A DNA stretch of 64,000 nucleotides from Streptosporangium pseudovulgare (GTDB lineage: Bacteria > Actinomycetota > Actinomycetes > Streptosporangiales > Streptosporangiaceae). A program made the position numbers and the translations under genes. Shown here piece after piece: positions 29,801 to 37,078 of the stretch; position 1 is the stretch's first letter; every line of letters begins with the position of its first letter. The stretch spans positions 1 through 64,000 of the forward strand of contig NZ_BMQJ01000001.1 of NCBI RefSeq assembly GCF_014648055.1. The letters are read 5' to 3'. The notes under the pieces were generated by a model. It saw only the letters and a program-made list of their open reading frames with translations. It did not search any database and had not been told where the DNA came from.

Positions 29801-32605
29801 CTGGCCGACGGGCAGCTGACCGGCGGGCAGACCGCGCACGCGGTCGGGACGGGCAGCCTGCTGGTCCGCACCGAGGAGGGCCTGTTCGGGTTCATCCACT
29901 CCTCCGTCATGGAGTGGCTGGTCGCCCGGCACGTCGCCGCGACGTTCCCCGACCCGGCGGCGCTCGCCCGCAGGCCGCTGTCGCAGCTGACGGTGGAGTT
30001 CCTGTGCGACCTGGCCGACGTGCGCGCCTGCCGGTCCTGGGCGGCCGGGGTGCTGGCCGACCCGGACGCCGGCGACGTCTCCCGGGCCAACGCCGTCAGG
30101 ATCACCACCAGGCTGCGCACGCCCGCGATGACCGACCTGCGGGGCGCCGTGCTGCGCGGCGAGGACCTGTCCGAGCGTGACCTGCGGGAGGTCGACCTCA
30201 CCGGCGCCGACCTGACCGACGCCGTCCTCGCCGGGACCGACCTGTCGCGCGCCGTGCTGCGCGGCGCGCGGCTGACCGGGGCCCTGCTGGACGAGGCCAG
30301 GCTCACCGGCGCCGACCTGCGCGGCGCCGACCTGACCCGGGCCCGGCTGGCCAGGGCGGACCTGCGGGACGCGGCGCTGGCGGGCAGCCGCTGGCGGCGG
30401 GCCGCGCTGATCGACGTCACCGGTACGGTGACCGGCGTCCCGGAGCTGCGCGGCGCCGCGATCGCGCCGGGCCACCCGGTGGAGATCGAGCTCGCCCCGG
30501 CGGCGATCGGCGTGCCGTACGGCTACCACTTCCAGACCAGCAGGCTGCCCGAGCCCGTGGCCTACAGCCCCGACGGCGATACCGTGGCGATCTGCGGCGA
30601 CGACGGCGGGGTGCTGCTGTGCGACAGCTCCACGGGCCTGCCGATCAGGAACCTGCGCGGCCACCGCGGGCGGGTCTACGCCGTCACCTTCGACGACTCG
30701 GGCGACCTGCTGGCCACCGGGGCGAGCGACGGCACGGTCCGGCTGTGGGACCCGGTCACCGCGCAGGCGTCCCACGTGCTCACCGGGCACCGCGACGGGG
30801 TGTGGCCGGTGCTGTTCGGCCCCGGCGGGCGGCTGGTGGCGGCCGGCGGCGCCGACGGCGTGGTGCGGCTCTGGGACACCGCCACCGGCCTGCCGTACCG
30901 GGAGCTGGCCGGGCACCGGGCGCCGATCTACACCGCGGCGTTCGACGCAGGCGGCGGCACGCTCGTCACCGGCGACGCCGGCGGGACGATCCGGATGTGG
31001 GACGTGCGGTCCGGCGCGCTCGCCCGGACCCTGACCGGCCACCGCGGCCCGGTGTACCGCGTCGCCTACGACCCCGGCGGCACGCTCCTGGCGGCCGGGG
31101 ACCGCGAGGGCGTGGTGCGGATCTGGGACCCCCGCGACGGGCGGGTCCTGCACGAGCTGACCGGGCACGCCGGCCGCGTCTACGCGCTGGCCTTCGCCCC
31201 GTCCGGGCGGCTGATGGCGACCGGCGACACCGAGGGCGCGATCCGGCTGTGGGACCCGGCCACCGGCGCCTCGCGGGGCGTGCGCGCCGGGCACCGCGCG
31301 GCGGTCTACCAGGTCGCGTTCAGCCCCGACTCCGCGCTGCTGGCCAGCGCCGACTCCGACGGCGCGGTCCACCTGCGCGACGTCTCCGACGACCGGGGCC
31401 GGGTGGAGCTGACCGGGCACCGCGGCTCGGTCTGGCCGTTCGCCTTCCGGCCCGACGGCGGCCAGCTCGCCACCGTCAGCAACGACGGCACGGCCCGGCT
31501 GTGGGACCCGGTCACCGGGCAGTGCCGGCACGTGCTGCGCGGCCACGGGCGGAAGATCACCTCGGTGCGGTTCAGCGGCGACGGCAGCATGCTGGCGACC
31601 AGCGGCAACGACGGGGTCGTGCGGGTCTGGGAGCCGCGCACCGGCCGCCGCCTGCGGGAGCTCACCGGGCAGGCCGACCGGCTCATCTCCGCCGACTTCA
31701 GCCCGGCCGGCCCCACGCTCGCCACCGCCAGCAACGACGGCGGGGTGCACTTCTGGAACGCCGCCACCGGCGACTACGAGCGGGAGCTGGACGTCGAGAC
31801 CGACCACGTGTGGGCGGAGGCGTTCAGTCCCGCCGGGGACCACATCGCCACCGCCAACGACGACGACAGCGTCTGCGTCTGGTACCGGCCGAGCGGCCGG
31901 CGGGTCGTCAGGCTCGCCGACCACCACGGCCGGGTCCGCTCCATCGCGTTCAGCCCGGACGGCGAGCGCCTGGCGACCGGCTGCGACGACCGGCTGGTGC
32001 GGATCTGGGACGTCGGGAGCGGCGAGTGCGTCGCCGTCCTGGAGGGGCACACCGACCGGGTGTACGCGGTGACCTTCAGCCCGGACGGCCATGAGCTGCT
32101 CAGCGCCGGCAACGACGGCCAGGCCCTGGTGTGGGACCTGCGGCGGGAACGCCCGGAGCTCCGGCACGCCCTCACCCGCGGCTCCGGGCGGCTGTGGACC
32201 GCCGCCTGCAGCCCCGACGGCTCGCTGCTGGCCACCGGCGGCGACGACCTGTCGGTGCGGCTGTGGGACGCCCGCACCGGCCGGCACCTGCACTCCCTCA
32301 CCGGGCACACCCGGCGGATCTGGTCGCTGGCCTTCACTCCCGGCGGGGACCTGCTGGCCAGCGCGGGCGACGACGGCGTGGTGATCCTGTGGGATCTGCG
32401 TCCCGGTACGGCTCCCGCCCGGCGGGTCTCGCTCCTGGGATTGGCCGAGGGGTGGGCGGCGATCGCGCCGGACGGGCGGTACAAGCTGGTGGGCGACGTG
32501 GCGGGCCAGTTCTGGTACGCCGTGGGGACCCGCCGGTTCGAGCCGGGGGAACTGGACGCCTACCTGCCGGTGGCCGGCCGGATCCCGCTGGACGCCGAGT
32601 TCTGA
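26828..32605 (+). CDS. TIR - metallophosphoesterase-like - NACHT - pentapeptide - WD40 protein
   Basis: This 1,925-residue STAND-type protein has five recognisable segments. TIR spans residues 5-140 (IFVSYSPADE), with the putative NADase Glu80 in GRMEWQAAL. A calcineurin-like fold at about 207-480 keeps VTGDLTES but has lost the Asp-x-His motif (HVAGPR) and Asn-His (GPRD). A short Mrr-like segment at about 545-660 lacks a clear catalytic triad. The NACHT NTPase has Walker A GDFGHGKT (Lys721) and Walker B LLFDGFDEL (Asp790). Pentapeptide repeats run at about 1101-1195, then about 15 WD40 repeats at about 1232-1858 and a conserved-looking tail. The ATG at 26828 has GAGGGG 10 bases upstream. The design suits a sensor (WD40), an NTPase switch and a TIR effector, as in antiviral STAND proteins; this is inference. 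Confidence 0.88.
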   Translation: MARDDRPIDIFVSYSPADERWASWIAWELEAAGYRTMIQAWDFVPGTQFIEFMDRGVSEAALVVAVLSRNYLRSRWGRMEWQAALRADPENPSNKLVTIRLEDCPLEGLLATITWVDLVGVTGADEARALLLNRIEQALAGRAKPLDRPSFPVGPALSGGPVLTGGTAAGAGEVPAAPSRHGPARARRTPVAPPAYPAGPPARGPRGPVTLLHVAGPRFGRGLAAEDEPLTAEELQPRIWADLARMRDAGAPRPDLMIVTGDLTESGSRREFGEAAAFLTGLRVLLGLEPQRLVVVPGPRDVTKAACRAYFSNCEADDVRPQPPYWPKWRHFAALFEELYLGLDGPEFDSAQPWTLFAVPDLKVVVAGLNSTMAMSHREEDGYGFVGESQAAWFAERLRPFEEAGWLRVGAVGHPPATPHLRDAATVERLLAGRLNLLLHGAGGTRGASAADGPETGGGAGPRDVLRLPALAPGRHRIIEVTADGLRRWDRDRDDPAPTEEVTRRWHATGLTFAPADSPEGLTGPAALPPAGPVPAGPERAPSPSMLLLDRIAEVCEARHDRVKIRKIPGEVPQLLVTYPEDGFVRQLRIGAHAGEPTRREVEAFAGQVHASGMEHGAELVYQGPPPSPALREETARRGLRLRSFTEFQGLMDLTGYVADQSARLRADRRYPPELYVPQRFRELDRPGGQVQEGLTDELMRLLAADHGRFLLLLGDFGHGKTFALRELARRIPVELPHLVPILIELRSLDKAHSVDGLVAAHLAGHGEDVIDLKAFHYMLRQGRVVLLFDGFDELVTRVTYDRAADHLDTLLQAAEDKAKIVVAGRTQHFKSSAQVLTKLGERVGLLPQRRLLSIEDFTRPQIRSYLVNRYGGDEDAAGDRFSLMSDIGDLLGLASNPRMLGFIADLDGQRLATVARARHTISAALLYEEIIDSWLAFEEHRVHGVPGATAGLRARQLHEAVTALALRLWESGEAYLRPAELAEAAETLTGLADGQLTGGQTAHAVGTGSLLVRTEEGLFGFIHSSVMEWLVARHVAATFPDPAALARRPLSQLTVEFLCDLADVRACRSWAAGVLADPDAGDVSRANAVRITTRLRTPAMTDLRGAVLRGEDLSERDLREVDLTGADLTDAVLAGTDLSRAVLRGARLTGALLDEARLTGADLRGADLTRARLARADLRDAALAGSRWRRAALIDVTGTVTGVPELRGAAIAPGHPVEIELAPAAIGVPYGYHFQTSRLPEPVAYSPDGDTVAICGDDGGVLLCDSSTGLPIRNLRGHRGRVYAVTFDDSGDLLATGASDGTVRLWDPVTAQASHVLTGHRDGVWPVLFGPGGRLVAAGGADGVVRLWDTATGLPYRELAGHRAPIYTAAFDAGGGTLVTGDAGGTIRMWDVRSGALARTLTGHRGPVYRVAYDPGGTLLAAGDREGVVRIWDPRDGRVLHELTGHAGRVYALAFAPSGRLMATGDTEGAIRLWDPATGASRGVRAGHRAAVYQVAFSPDSALLASADSDGAVHLRDVSDDRGRVELTGHRGSVWPFAFRPDGGQLATVSNDGTARLWDPVTGQCRHVLRGHGRKITSVRFSGDGSMLATSGNDGVVRVWEPRTGRRLRELTGQADRLISADFSPAGPTLATASNDGGVHFWNAATGDYERELDVETDHVWAEAFSPAGDHIATANDDDSVCVWYRPSGRRVVRLADHHGRVRSIAFSPDGERLATGCDDRLVRIWDVGSGECVAVLEGHTDRVYAVTFSPDGHELLSAGNDGQALVWDLRRERPELRHALTRGSGRLWTAACSPDGSLLATGGDDLSVRLWDARTGRHLHSLTGHTRRIWSLAFTPGGDLLASAGDDGVVILWDLRPGTAPARRVSLLGLAEGWAAIAPDGRYKLVGDVAGQFWYAVGTRRFEPGELDAYLPVAGRIPLDAEF

Positions 32606-32688
32606 CGTCCGGCCCCGGGCCGCGCGGGCCTCTCGCGGTGGGACGGGCGCCGGAGCGGCCCGGCGGACGGCTCCCGGGCGGCGCGGGC

Positions 32689-32802
32689 GGGCTCAGGCAC
32701 GGGCACGGGCGGGCTCAGGCGCGGGCACGGGCACGGGTGGTCAGGCGCGGGCGCGGACGGGCTCAGGCGCGGGCACGGGCGGGCTCAGGCGCGGGCACGG
32801 GC
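32689..32802 (+). repeat. 22-bp tandem repeats formed from the 3' end of coaE
   Basis: The unit GGGCTCAGGCGCGGGCACGG plus GC recurs at 32689, 32711, 32759 and 32781, with degenerate copies between. The last copy contains the coaE stop and its final codons, so on the minus strand each copy encodes ARA followed by TGA. The array therefore looks like slippage duplication of the gene end into the spacer. Confidence 0.8.
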
Positions 32803-33396
32803 GGTCAGCTCGGCCCAGACCTCCTCGGCGCGGGCCGCCAGCTCCTTCAGCGACCCCTCGTTCCGCACGACGACGTCGGCGACCTTCAGCCGGTCCTCAC
32901 GGCTCGCCTGGGCGGCGATCCGGGCCTCGGCGTCCTGCCTGGCCATGCCGCGCAGCTCCACCAGCCGGGCGATCCGGACGTCGTCGGCGGCGTCCACCAC
33001 CACGACCACGTCGTACATGGGGGCGAGGCCGTTCTCGGCGAGCAGCGGGACGTCGTAGACCACGATCGCGTCCGCGTCCGCCCGGTCCTGCAGCTCGGCG
33101 ACGCGCGCGCCGACCAGCGGGTGCACGATGCCGTTGAGGACGGCGAGCTTCCCGGGGTCGGAGAAGACGATCGAGCCGAGCTTCGGCCGGTCGAGCGTGC
33201 CGTCGGCACGGAGGATCCCGGCGCCGAAGGCCTCGACGACCCGGGCCAGCCCCTCGGTTCCGGGTTCGACCACCTCGCGGGCGATCCGGTCGGCGTCGAT
33301 CACCACGGCCCCCAGGGAGGCCAGCCGCCGCGACACCTCGCTCTTGCCGGACCCGATTCCGCCGGTAAGTCCCACCTTCAGCATGACGGGCAGCAT
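32785..33396 (-). CDS. coaE: Dephospho-CoA kinase
   Basis: CoaE phosphorylates the ribose 3'-OH of dephospho-CoA, the last step of coenzyme A synthesis. The P-loop is [17 protein letters not shown], followed by [15 protein letters not shown] and a DVPLLAENG lid segment. At 203 residues it has the short single-domain form. GGAG is 11 bases upstream of the ATG at 33396; the ATG at 33384 would give the canonical MLKVGLTGG start and cannot be excluded. The C terminus reads ELTARARA, and the DNA behind it is duplicated four or more times downstream. It converges on the TIR/WD40 gene. Confidence 0.93.
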   Translation of the reverse strand: MLPVMLKVGLTGGIGSGKSEVSRRLASLGAVVIDADRIAREVVEPGTEGLARVVEAFGAGILRADGTLDRPKLGSIVFSDPGKLAVLNGIVHPLVGARVAELQDRADADAIVVYDVPLLAENGLAPMYDVVVVVDAADDVRIARLVELRGMARQDAEARIAAQASREDRLKVADVVVRNEGSLKELAARAEEVWAELTARARA

Positions 33397-33489
33397 AACG
33401 CGGCCCGCTCCGGGGGACGGGATCGCGGGAGCGGACTCGGCGGGGGTGCCCCCGTGTGCGCCGGCCCCGGCGGACGGTTCCCGGGCGGG

Positions 33490-33945
33490 TCAGGGTTCGC
33501 GGCGCAGGTGGACCAGGGTGAGGTGGTCGCTCATCCGCTCCCGGCGGGTCTCGCGGTAGCCGTGACGCCGGTACAGCCTGAGGTTGCCCTCCGACAGGTG
33601 ACCGGTGAACAGGTCGAACGCCCGCGCGGACGCGGCCTCGGCGTGGAGGGCGGCCAGCAGCGCCCCGCCGACGCCGCGGCCCTGGGCGTCGGGTGCGACC
33701 ACGAGACGGCCGACCAGGCAGGTGGTGCCGGACATCCGCCCGCGGACCGCACCGACGATCCGTTTCCCCTGGCGGGCGACGAGGACGACGCCGGTCTCGA
33801 CGGCCGCGCGGACCTGCTCGGCCGACTCCACCAGCGGCGGGATGAACGGATCCCCGTAGAGCTGGGCCTCGCTGACGTAGGCGGCCCGCTGCACGGTCAG
33901 GATCTCTCCGGCGTCCCCGGGTCCGGCCCGTTCGATCATGGTCAC
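33490..33945 (-). CDS. GNAT-family N-acetyltransferase
   Basis: This protein moves an acetyl group from acetyl-CoA to an unidentified amine. The acetyl-CoA pyrophosphate loop is visible in LVVAPDAQGRGVGGALLAAL, and the C-terminal strand pair GNLRLYRRHGYRETRRE is typical of the family. The GTG at 33945 has AGGGT positioned 8 bases upstream and is preferred. The ATG at 33939 is possible, and the frame stays open farther up only through the rpsA terminator. It sits alone between coaE and rpsA. The actual substrate cannot be inferred. Confidence 0.85.
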   Translation of the reverse strand: MTMIERAGPGDAGEILTVQRAAYVSEAQLYGDPFIPPLVESAEQVRAAVETGVVLVARQGKRIVGAVRGRMSGTTCLVGRLVVAPDAQGRGVGGALLAALHAEAASARAFDLFTGHLSEGNLRLYRRHGYRETRRERMSDHLTLVHLRREP

Positions 33946-34042
33946 GGCCGCCACCCTACGGCACCGCCGTACCGTACGGCGGGCGCGGGTCTCCACGGTC
34001 CGGAGCGCGGTTCCGGCCGCCTCCGGCCGCCGGAACATGAAA

Positions 34043-34068
34043 AAGGACCCCGCCGAAGCGGGGTCCTT
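34043..34068 (-). terminator. Rho-independent terminator of rpsA with UUCG loop
   Basis: AAGGACCCCGC at 34043-34053 pairs with GCGGGGTCCTT at 34058-34068. On the minus strand the loop is a C(UUCG)G tetraloop and the stem is followed by TTTTCATG, a short U-tract. It is one of few classical terminators in the window and lies 44 bp after the rpsA stop. Confidence 0.9.
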
Positions 34069-34111
34069 CCTCACATCACTCGCTCAGGGCGTACGCCCGG
34101 TGGGACCGGTG

Positions 34112-35605
34112 TCAGCTCTGGCCGCCGGCGAGCTTCTCGCGCAGAGCGGCGAGAGCCTCGTCGGAGGCGAGGGCACCGGCCGCCGGAGCGGAGGAGCTGC
34201 TGCTGCCGCCGCCCGAACCGGCGGACTGGGTCTCACCGGTGTAGGACGTCGGAGCGGCCTCGGCCTCGGCGTCGGCCTTGCGGGCCTCTTCGATCTGGCG
34301 CTTGTGAGCCTCGAAGCGGTTCTGGGCCTCGGCGTACTGCCGCTCCCACTCCTCGCGCTGCTTGTCGAAGCCCTCGAGCCACTCGCCGGTCTCGGAGTCG
34401 AAGCCCTCGGGGTAGATGTAGTTGCCCTGGTCGTCGTAGGTCGCCGCCATGCCGTACAGCGTGGGGTCGAACTCGACGTCGGCGCCCATCGCGGACTCGT
34501 TCGCCTGCTTGAGCGACAGGGAGATCCGGCGACGGTCGAGGTCGATGTCGATGATCTTGACGAAGATCTCCTCGCCGACCGTGACGACCTGCTCCGGGAT
34601 CTCGACGTGACGCTCGGCCAGCTCGGAGATGTGGACGAGGCCCTCGATGCCCTCCTCGACCCGGACGAACGCGCCGAACGGCACCAGCTTGGTGACCCGG
34701 CCGGGAACGACCTGGCCGATCTGGTGGGTGCGGGCGAACTGCTGCCAGGGGTCCTCCTGCGTCGCCTTGAGCGACAGGGAGACCCGCTCGCGCTCCATGT
34801 CGACGTCGAGAACCTCGACGGTGACCTCCTGGCCGACCTCGACGACCTCGGACGGGTGGTCGATGTGCTTCCAGGACAGCTCCGAGACGTGCACCAGACC
34901 GTCGACGCCGCCGAGGTCGACGAACGCGCCGAAGTTGACGATCGAGGAGACGACGCCCTTGCGGACCTGACCCTTCTGCAGGGTGTTGAGGAAGGTCTGG
35001 CGAACCTCGGACTGGGTCTGCTCCAGCCAGGCGCGGCGGGACAGGACCACGTTGTTGCGGTTCTTGTCGAGCTCGATGATCTTCGCCTCGAGCTCGCGGC
35101 CGACGTACGGCTGCAGGTCGCGGACCCGGCGCATCTCGACCAGGGACGCCGGCAGGAAGCCACGGAGGCCGATGTCGAGGATGAGACCACCCTTGACGAC
35201 CTCGATGACGGTGCCGGTGACGATGCCGTCCTCGTCCTTGATCTTCTCGATCGTGCCCCAGGCCCGCTCGTACTGAGCGCGCTTCTTGGACAGGATCAGA
35301 CGGCCTTCCTTGTCCTCCTTCTGGAGAACGAGCGCCTCGACGTGCTCGCCAACCTCGACGACATCCGCCGGATCGACATCATGCTTGATCGAGAGCTCAC
35401 GCGAGGGGATGACACCCTCGGTCTTGTAGCCGATGTCGAGCAAAACTTCGTCTCGATCGACCTTGACGACGGTGCCCTCGACGATGTCGCCGTCGTTGAA
35501 GTACTTGATGGTCAGGTCGATCGCTGCGAGGAACTCTTCCTCGGACCCGATGTCGTTGACCGCTACCTGCGGGGTGCTCGAGGTGGCCTCAGTGCTGCTC
35601 GTCAT
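34112..35605 (-). CDS. rpsA: 30S ribosomal protein S1
   Basis: S1 binds mRNA on the small subunit and helps initiation. The 497-residue form has four S1 OB-fold repeats, the usual actinobacterial number, against six in E. coli. Each repeat is recognisable (GDIVEGTVVKVDRDEVLLDI, GTVIEVVKGGLILDI, GVVSSIVNFGAFVDLGG, GRVTKLVPFGAFVRVEEGI). The C-terminal 120 residues are charged, then Ser/Gly-rich, and end in DEALAALREKLAGGQS. The ATG at 35605 has GGAG 11 bases upstream. It is transcribed alone from the promoter at 35760-35788 with a leader of about 150 bases, and ends at the UUCG hairpin. Confidence 0.97.
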   Translation of the reverse strand: MTSSTEATSSTPQVAVNDIGSEEEFLAAIDLTIKYFNDGDIVEGTVVKVDRDEVLLDIGYKTEGVIPSRELSIKHDVDPADVVEVGEHVEALVLQKEDKEGRLILSKKRAQYERAWGTIEKIKDEDGIVTGTVIEVVKGGLILDIGLRGFLPASLVEMRRVRDLQPYVGRELEAKIIELDKNRNNVVLSRRAWLEQTQSEVRQTFLNTLQKGQVRKGVVSSIVNFGAFVDLGGVDGLVHVSELSWKHIDHPSEVVEVGQEVTVEVLDVDMERERVSLSLKATQEDPWQQFARTHQIGQVVPGRVTKLVPFGAFVRVEEGIEGLVHISELAERHVEIPEQVVTVGEEIFVKIIDIDLDRRRISLSLKQANESAMGADVEFDPTLYGMAATYDDQGNYIYPEGFDSETGEWLEGFDKQREEWERQYAEAQNRFEAHKRQIEEARKADAEAEAAPTSYTGETQSAGSGGGSSSSSAPAAGALASDEALAALREKLAGGQS

Positions 35606-35759
35606 GTGTGGAAGTGCTCCGAACGCGGACAGATGTCGATGTGGCGAACACGCAGCAGGCCTCTTACCGATCAGCCGGAGAATCCGAAGGATGACGCCGA
35701 TCTGATCGAGCGCGAGCCCACTCGGTCCGAGACACGCACGAGCCCACAGCGCAGCGATC

Positions 35760-35788
35760 AGCATATGAGACCAGACGAGCCTGGTCAA
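35760..35788 (-). promoter_or_regulatory. Promoter of rpsA
   Basis: On the minus strand TTGACC (35788-35783) and TATGCT (35765-35760) are separated by 17 bases, an excellent match to the principal vegetative sigma-factor pattern. Transcription would start near 35753, leaving a leader of about 148 bases before the rpsA ATG. Confidence 0.8.
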
Positions 35789-35855
35789 TCCGGGGGCACG
35801 ACACGCCGGGGGTCGGGACCGGAAATCAGCTGATCCGGACCGTGATCGGGGTCGC

Positions 35856-36992
35856 TCAGTAGACGATCACCCGTCCCCTGTTCCGGGAACTGATCTTACC
35901 GCGAAGTCCTTTGGGAACGGAGATGTGGGCCGGATCACCGTCGGCGGTGTAGCGCCGGCCGGGGTGGTCGCGCAGCCACTCCAGCCAGTACTGCGAGCAC
36001 CATCGACGACATTCGCCTTTTTTACCGTTGCTTTGGATCCGCTGGATGGCCCGCCAGTCGTATCCCTTGGTGAACGGCGACTCCGAGGGCTGCGCCCCGG
36101 CCAGGAAGACGCCCTTGAACCGGTAGGGGACGCCGTCCCACTTGCCGGCCTGCACGAAGGACCTCTTGCGCGGCATCGCGCCGTAGGGCAGGGCCATCGT
36201 CTCCGACGGCCCGACTCCGAGCCGGCCGAGCAGCCGCTCCGTCCGCGCGAGCTGCTCGGCGATCTTCTTCTTCGGCATGGCGGGGAGGTAGGGGTGGCGC
36301 CAGGTGTGGTTGGCGACCTCGAACCCGTGGGAGGCCAGCCAGCCCACCGCGCGCTTCTGGTCCTTCTCCGCGCGCAGCCCGAACGGCTCCCGGTTGACCC
36401 AGAAGGTCGCCACCGGGCGGAAGCCCGGGTGCCTCCTGGCGACGTCGTAGATGACCCCGACGGCGGTGTCCTTGACCGGCATTCCGGAGTCGTCCAGCGC
36501 GAAGTGGCTGGGGTGGCCGTCGTCGAAGGTCAGCACGACCGGGTGCTTGCCGGCCGGGATGTCCATCCGGCCGGTGACGAACTCGCGCGCGGTGACCGGC
36601 ACGTAGTCGTCCTCGGCGAGCCTCTCCAGCTCCTTGCGCAGCTGGGCGGGCGTGCGGTCGATGGAGGCGGCGCGCTTGGCGACGATCCGGTGGTACATCA
36701 GCACCGGGACCATCCCGGCCTCGTTGGCCCCGACCTGCCGGGCGAACTCCGGGGTGGCCGGGACGGGCGGTGGCAGATCGGCCGACGGCAGGACGGGGTT
36801 CGCGGACTCCGAGGAGCCCGGAGACCCCGAGGGGCCCGGCGCGGCGGACGGTGAATCCGTCGCCCGTCCCCTCGTCCAGTCGGCCACCGGCGTGGTCGCC
36901 GGGGGCAGCACCAGGAGCGCCACCACCGCGACGGCCACCACCAGCACGTTCACCAGCATGATGACCTGTGCGAACGGCGTCAGACTCCGCAC
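35856..36992 (-). CDS. Membrane-anchored polysaccharide deacetylase
   Basis: The 378-residue protein is a NodB-fold (carbohydrate esterase family 4) deacetylase placed outside the membrane. The N terminus has one hydrophobic helix (VIMLVNVLVVAVAVVALLVL, about 10-29), then a Ser/Pro/Gly-rich spacer of about 45 residues. The catalytic domain starts with MVPVLMYHRI. The metal-binding motifs TFDDGH and NHTWRHP (His-x-x-x-His) are intact. Homologues deacetylate peptidoglycan or related polymers; the substrate here is unknown. It lies 86 bp downstream of polA on the same strand and could be cotranscribed with it. Confidence 0.88.
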   Translation of the reverse strand: MRSLTPFAQVIMLVNVLVVAVAVVALLVLPPATTPVADWTRGRATDSPSAAPGPSGSPGSSESANPVLPSADLPPPVPATPEFARQVGANEAGMVPVLMYHRIVAKRAASIDRTPAQLRKELERLAEDDYVPVTAREFVTGRMDIPAGKHPVVLTFDDGHPSHFALDDSGMPVKDTAVGVIYDVARRHPGFRPVATFWVNREPFGLRAEKDQKRAVGWLASHGFEVANHTWRHPYLPAMPKKKIAEQLARTERLLGRLGVGPSETMALPYGAMPRKRSFVQAGKWDGVPYRFKGVFLAGAQPSESPFTKGYDWRAIQRIQSNGKKGECRRWCSQYWLEWLRDHPGRRYTADGDPAHISVPKGLRGKISSRNRGRVIVY

Positions 36993-37078
36993 GAAACCCC
37001 CGTGACGTCGAAGATGTCGGCTCGATGACCCACCCTAGAGCAGATCCGGGCGGGCCGGACGATCCCCGCCGTCCGGGC

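Noticed and set aside
26729-32308. Minus-strand frame of 1,859 codons opposite the TIR/WD40 gene
   Set aside because: It has Pro/Val/Gly/Gln/His-rich composition and no domain. The plus strand carries clear TIR, NACHT and WD40 motifs.
30500-32400. Repeat array that could be mistaken for a CRISPR
   Set aside because: The periodicity of about 126 bp is the WD40 codon pattern (GHRGxVxxxxF...LWD). The units diverge and there are no constant repeats with variable spacers.
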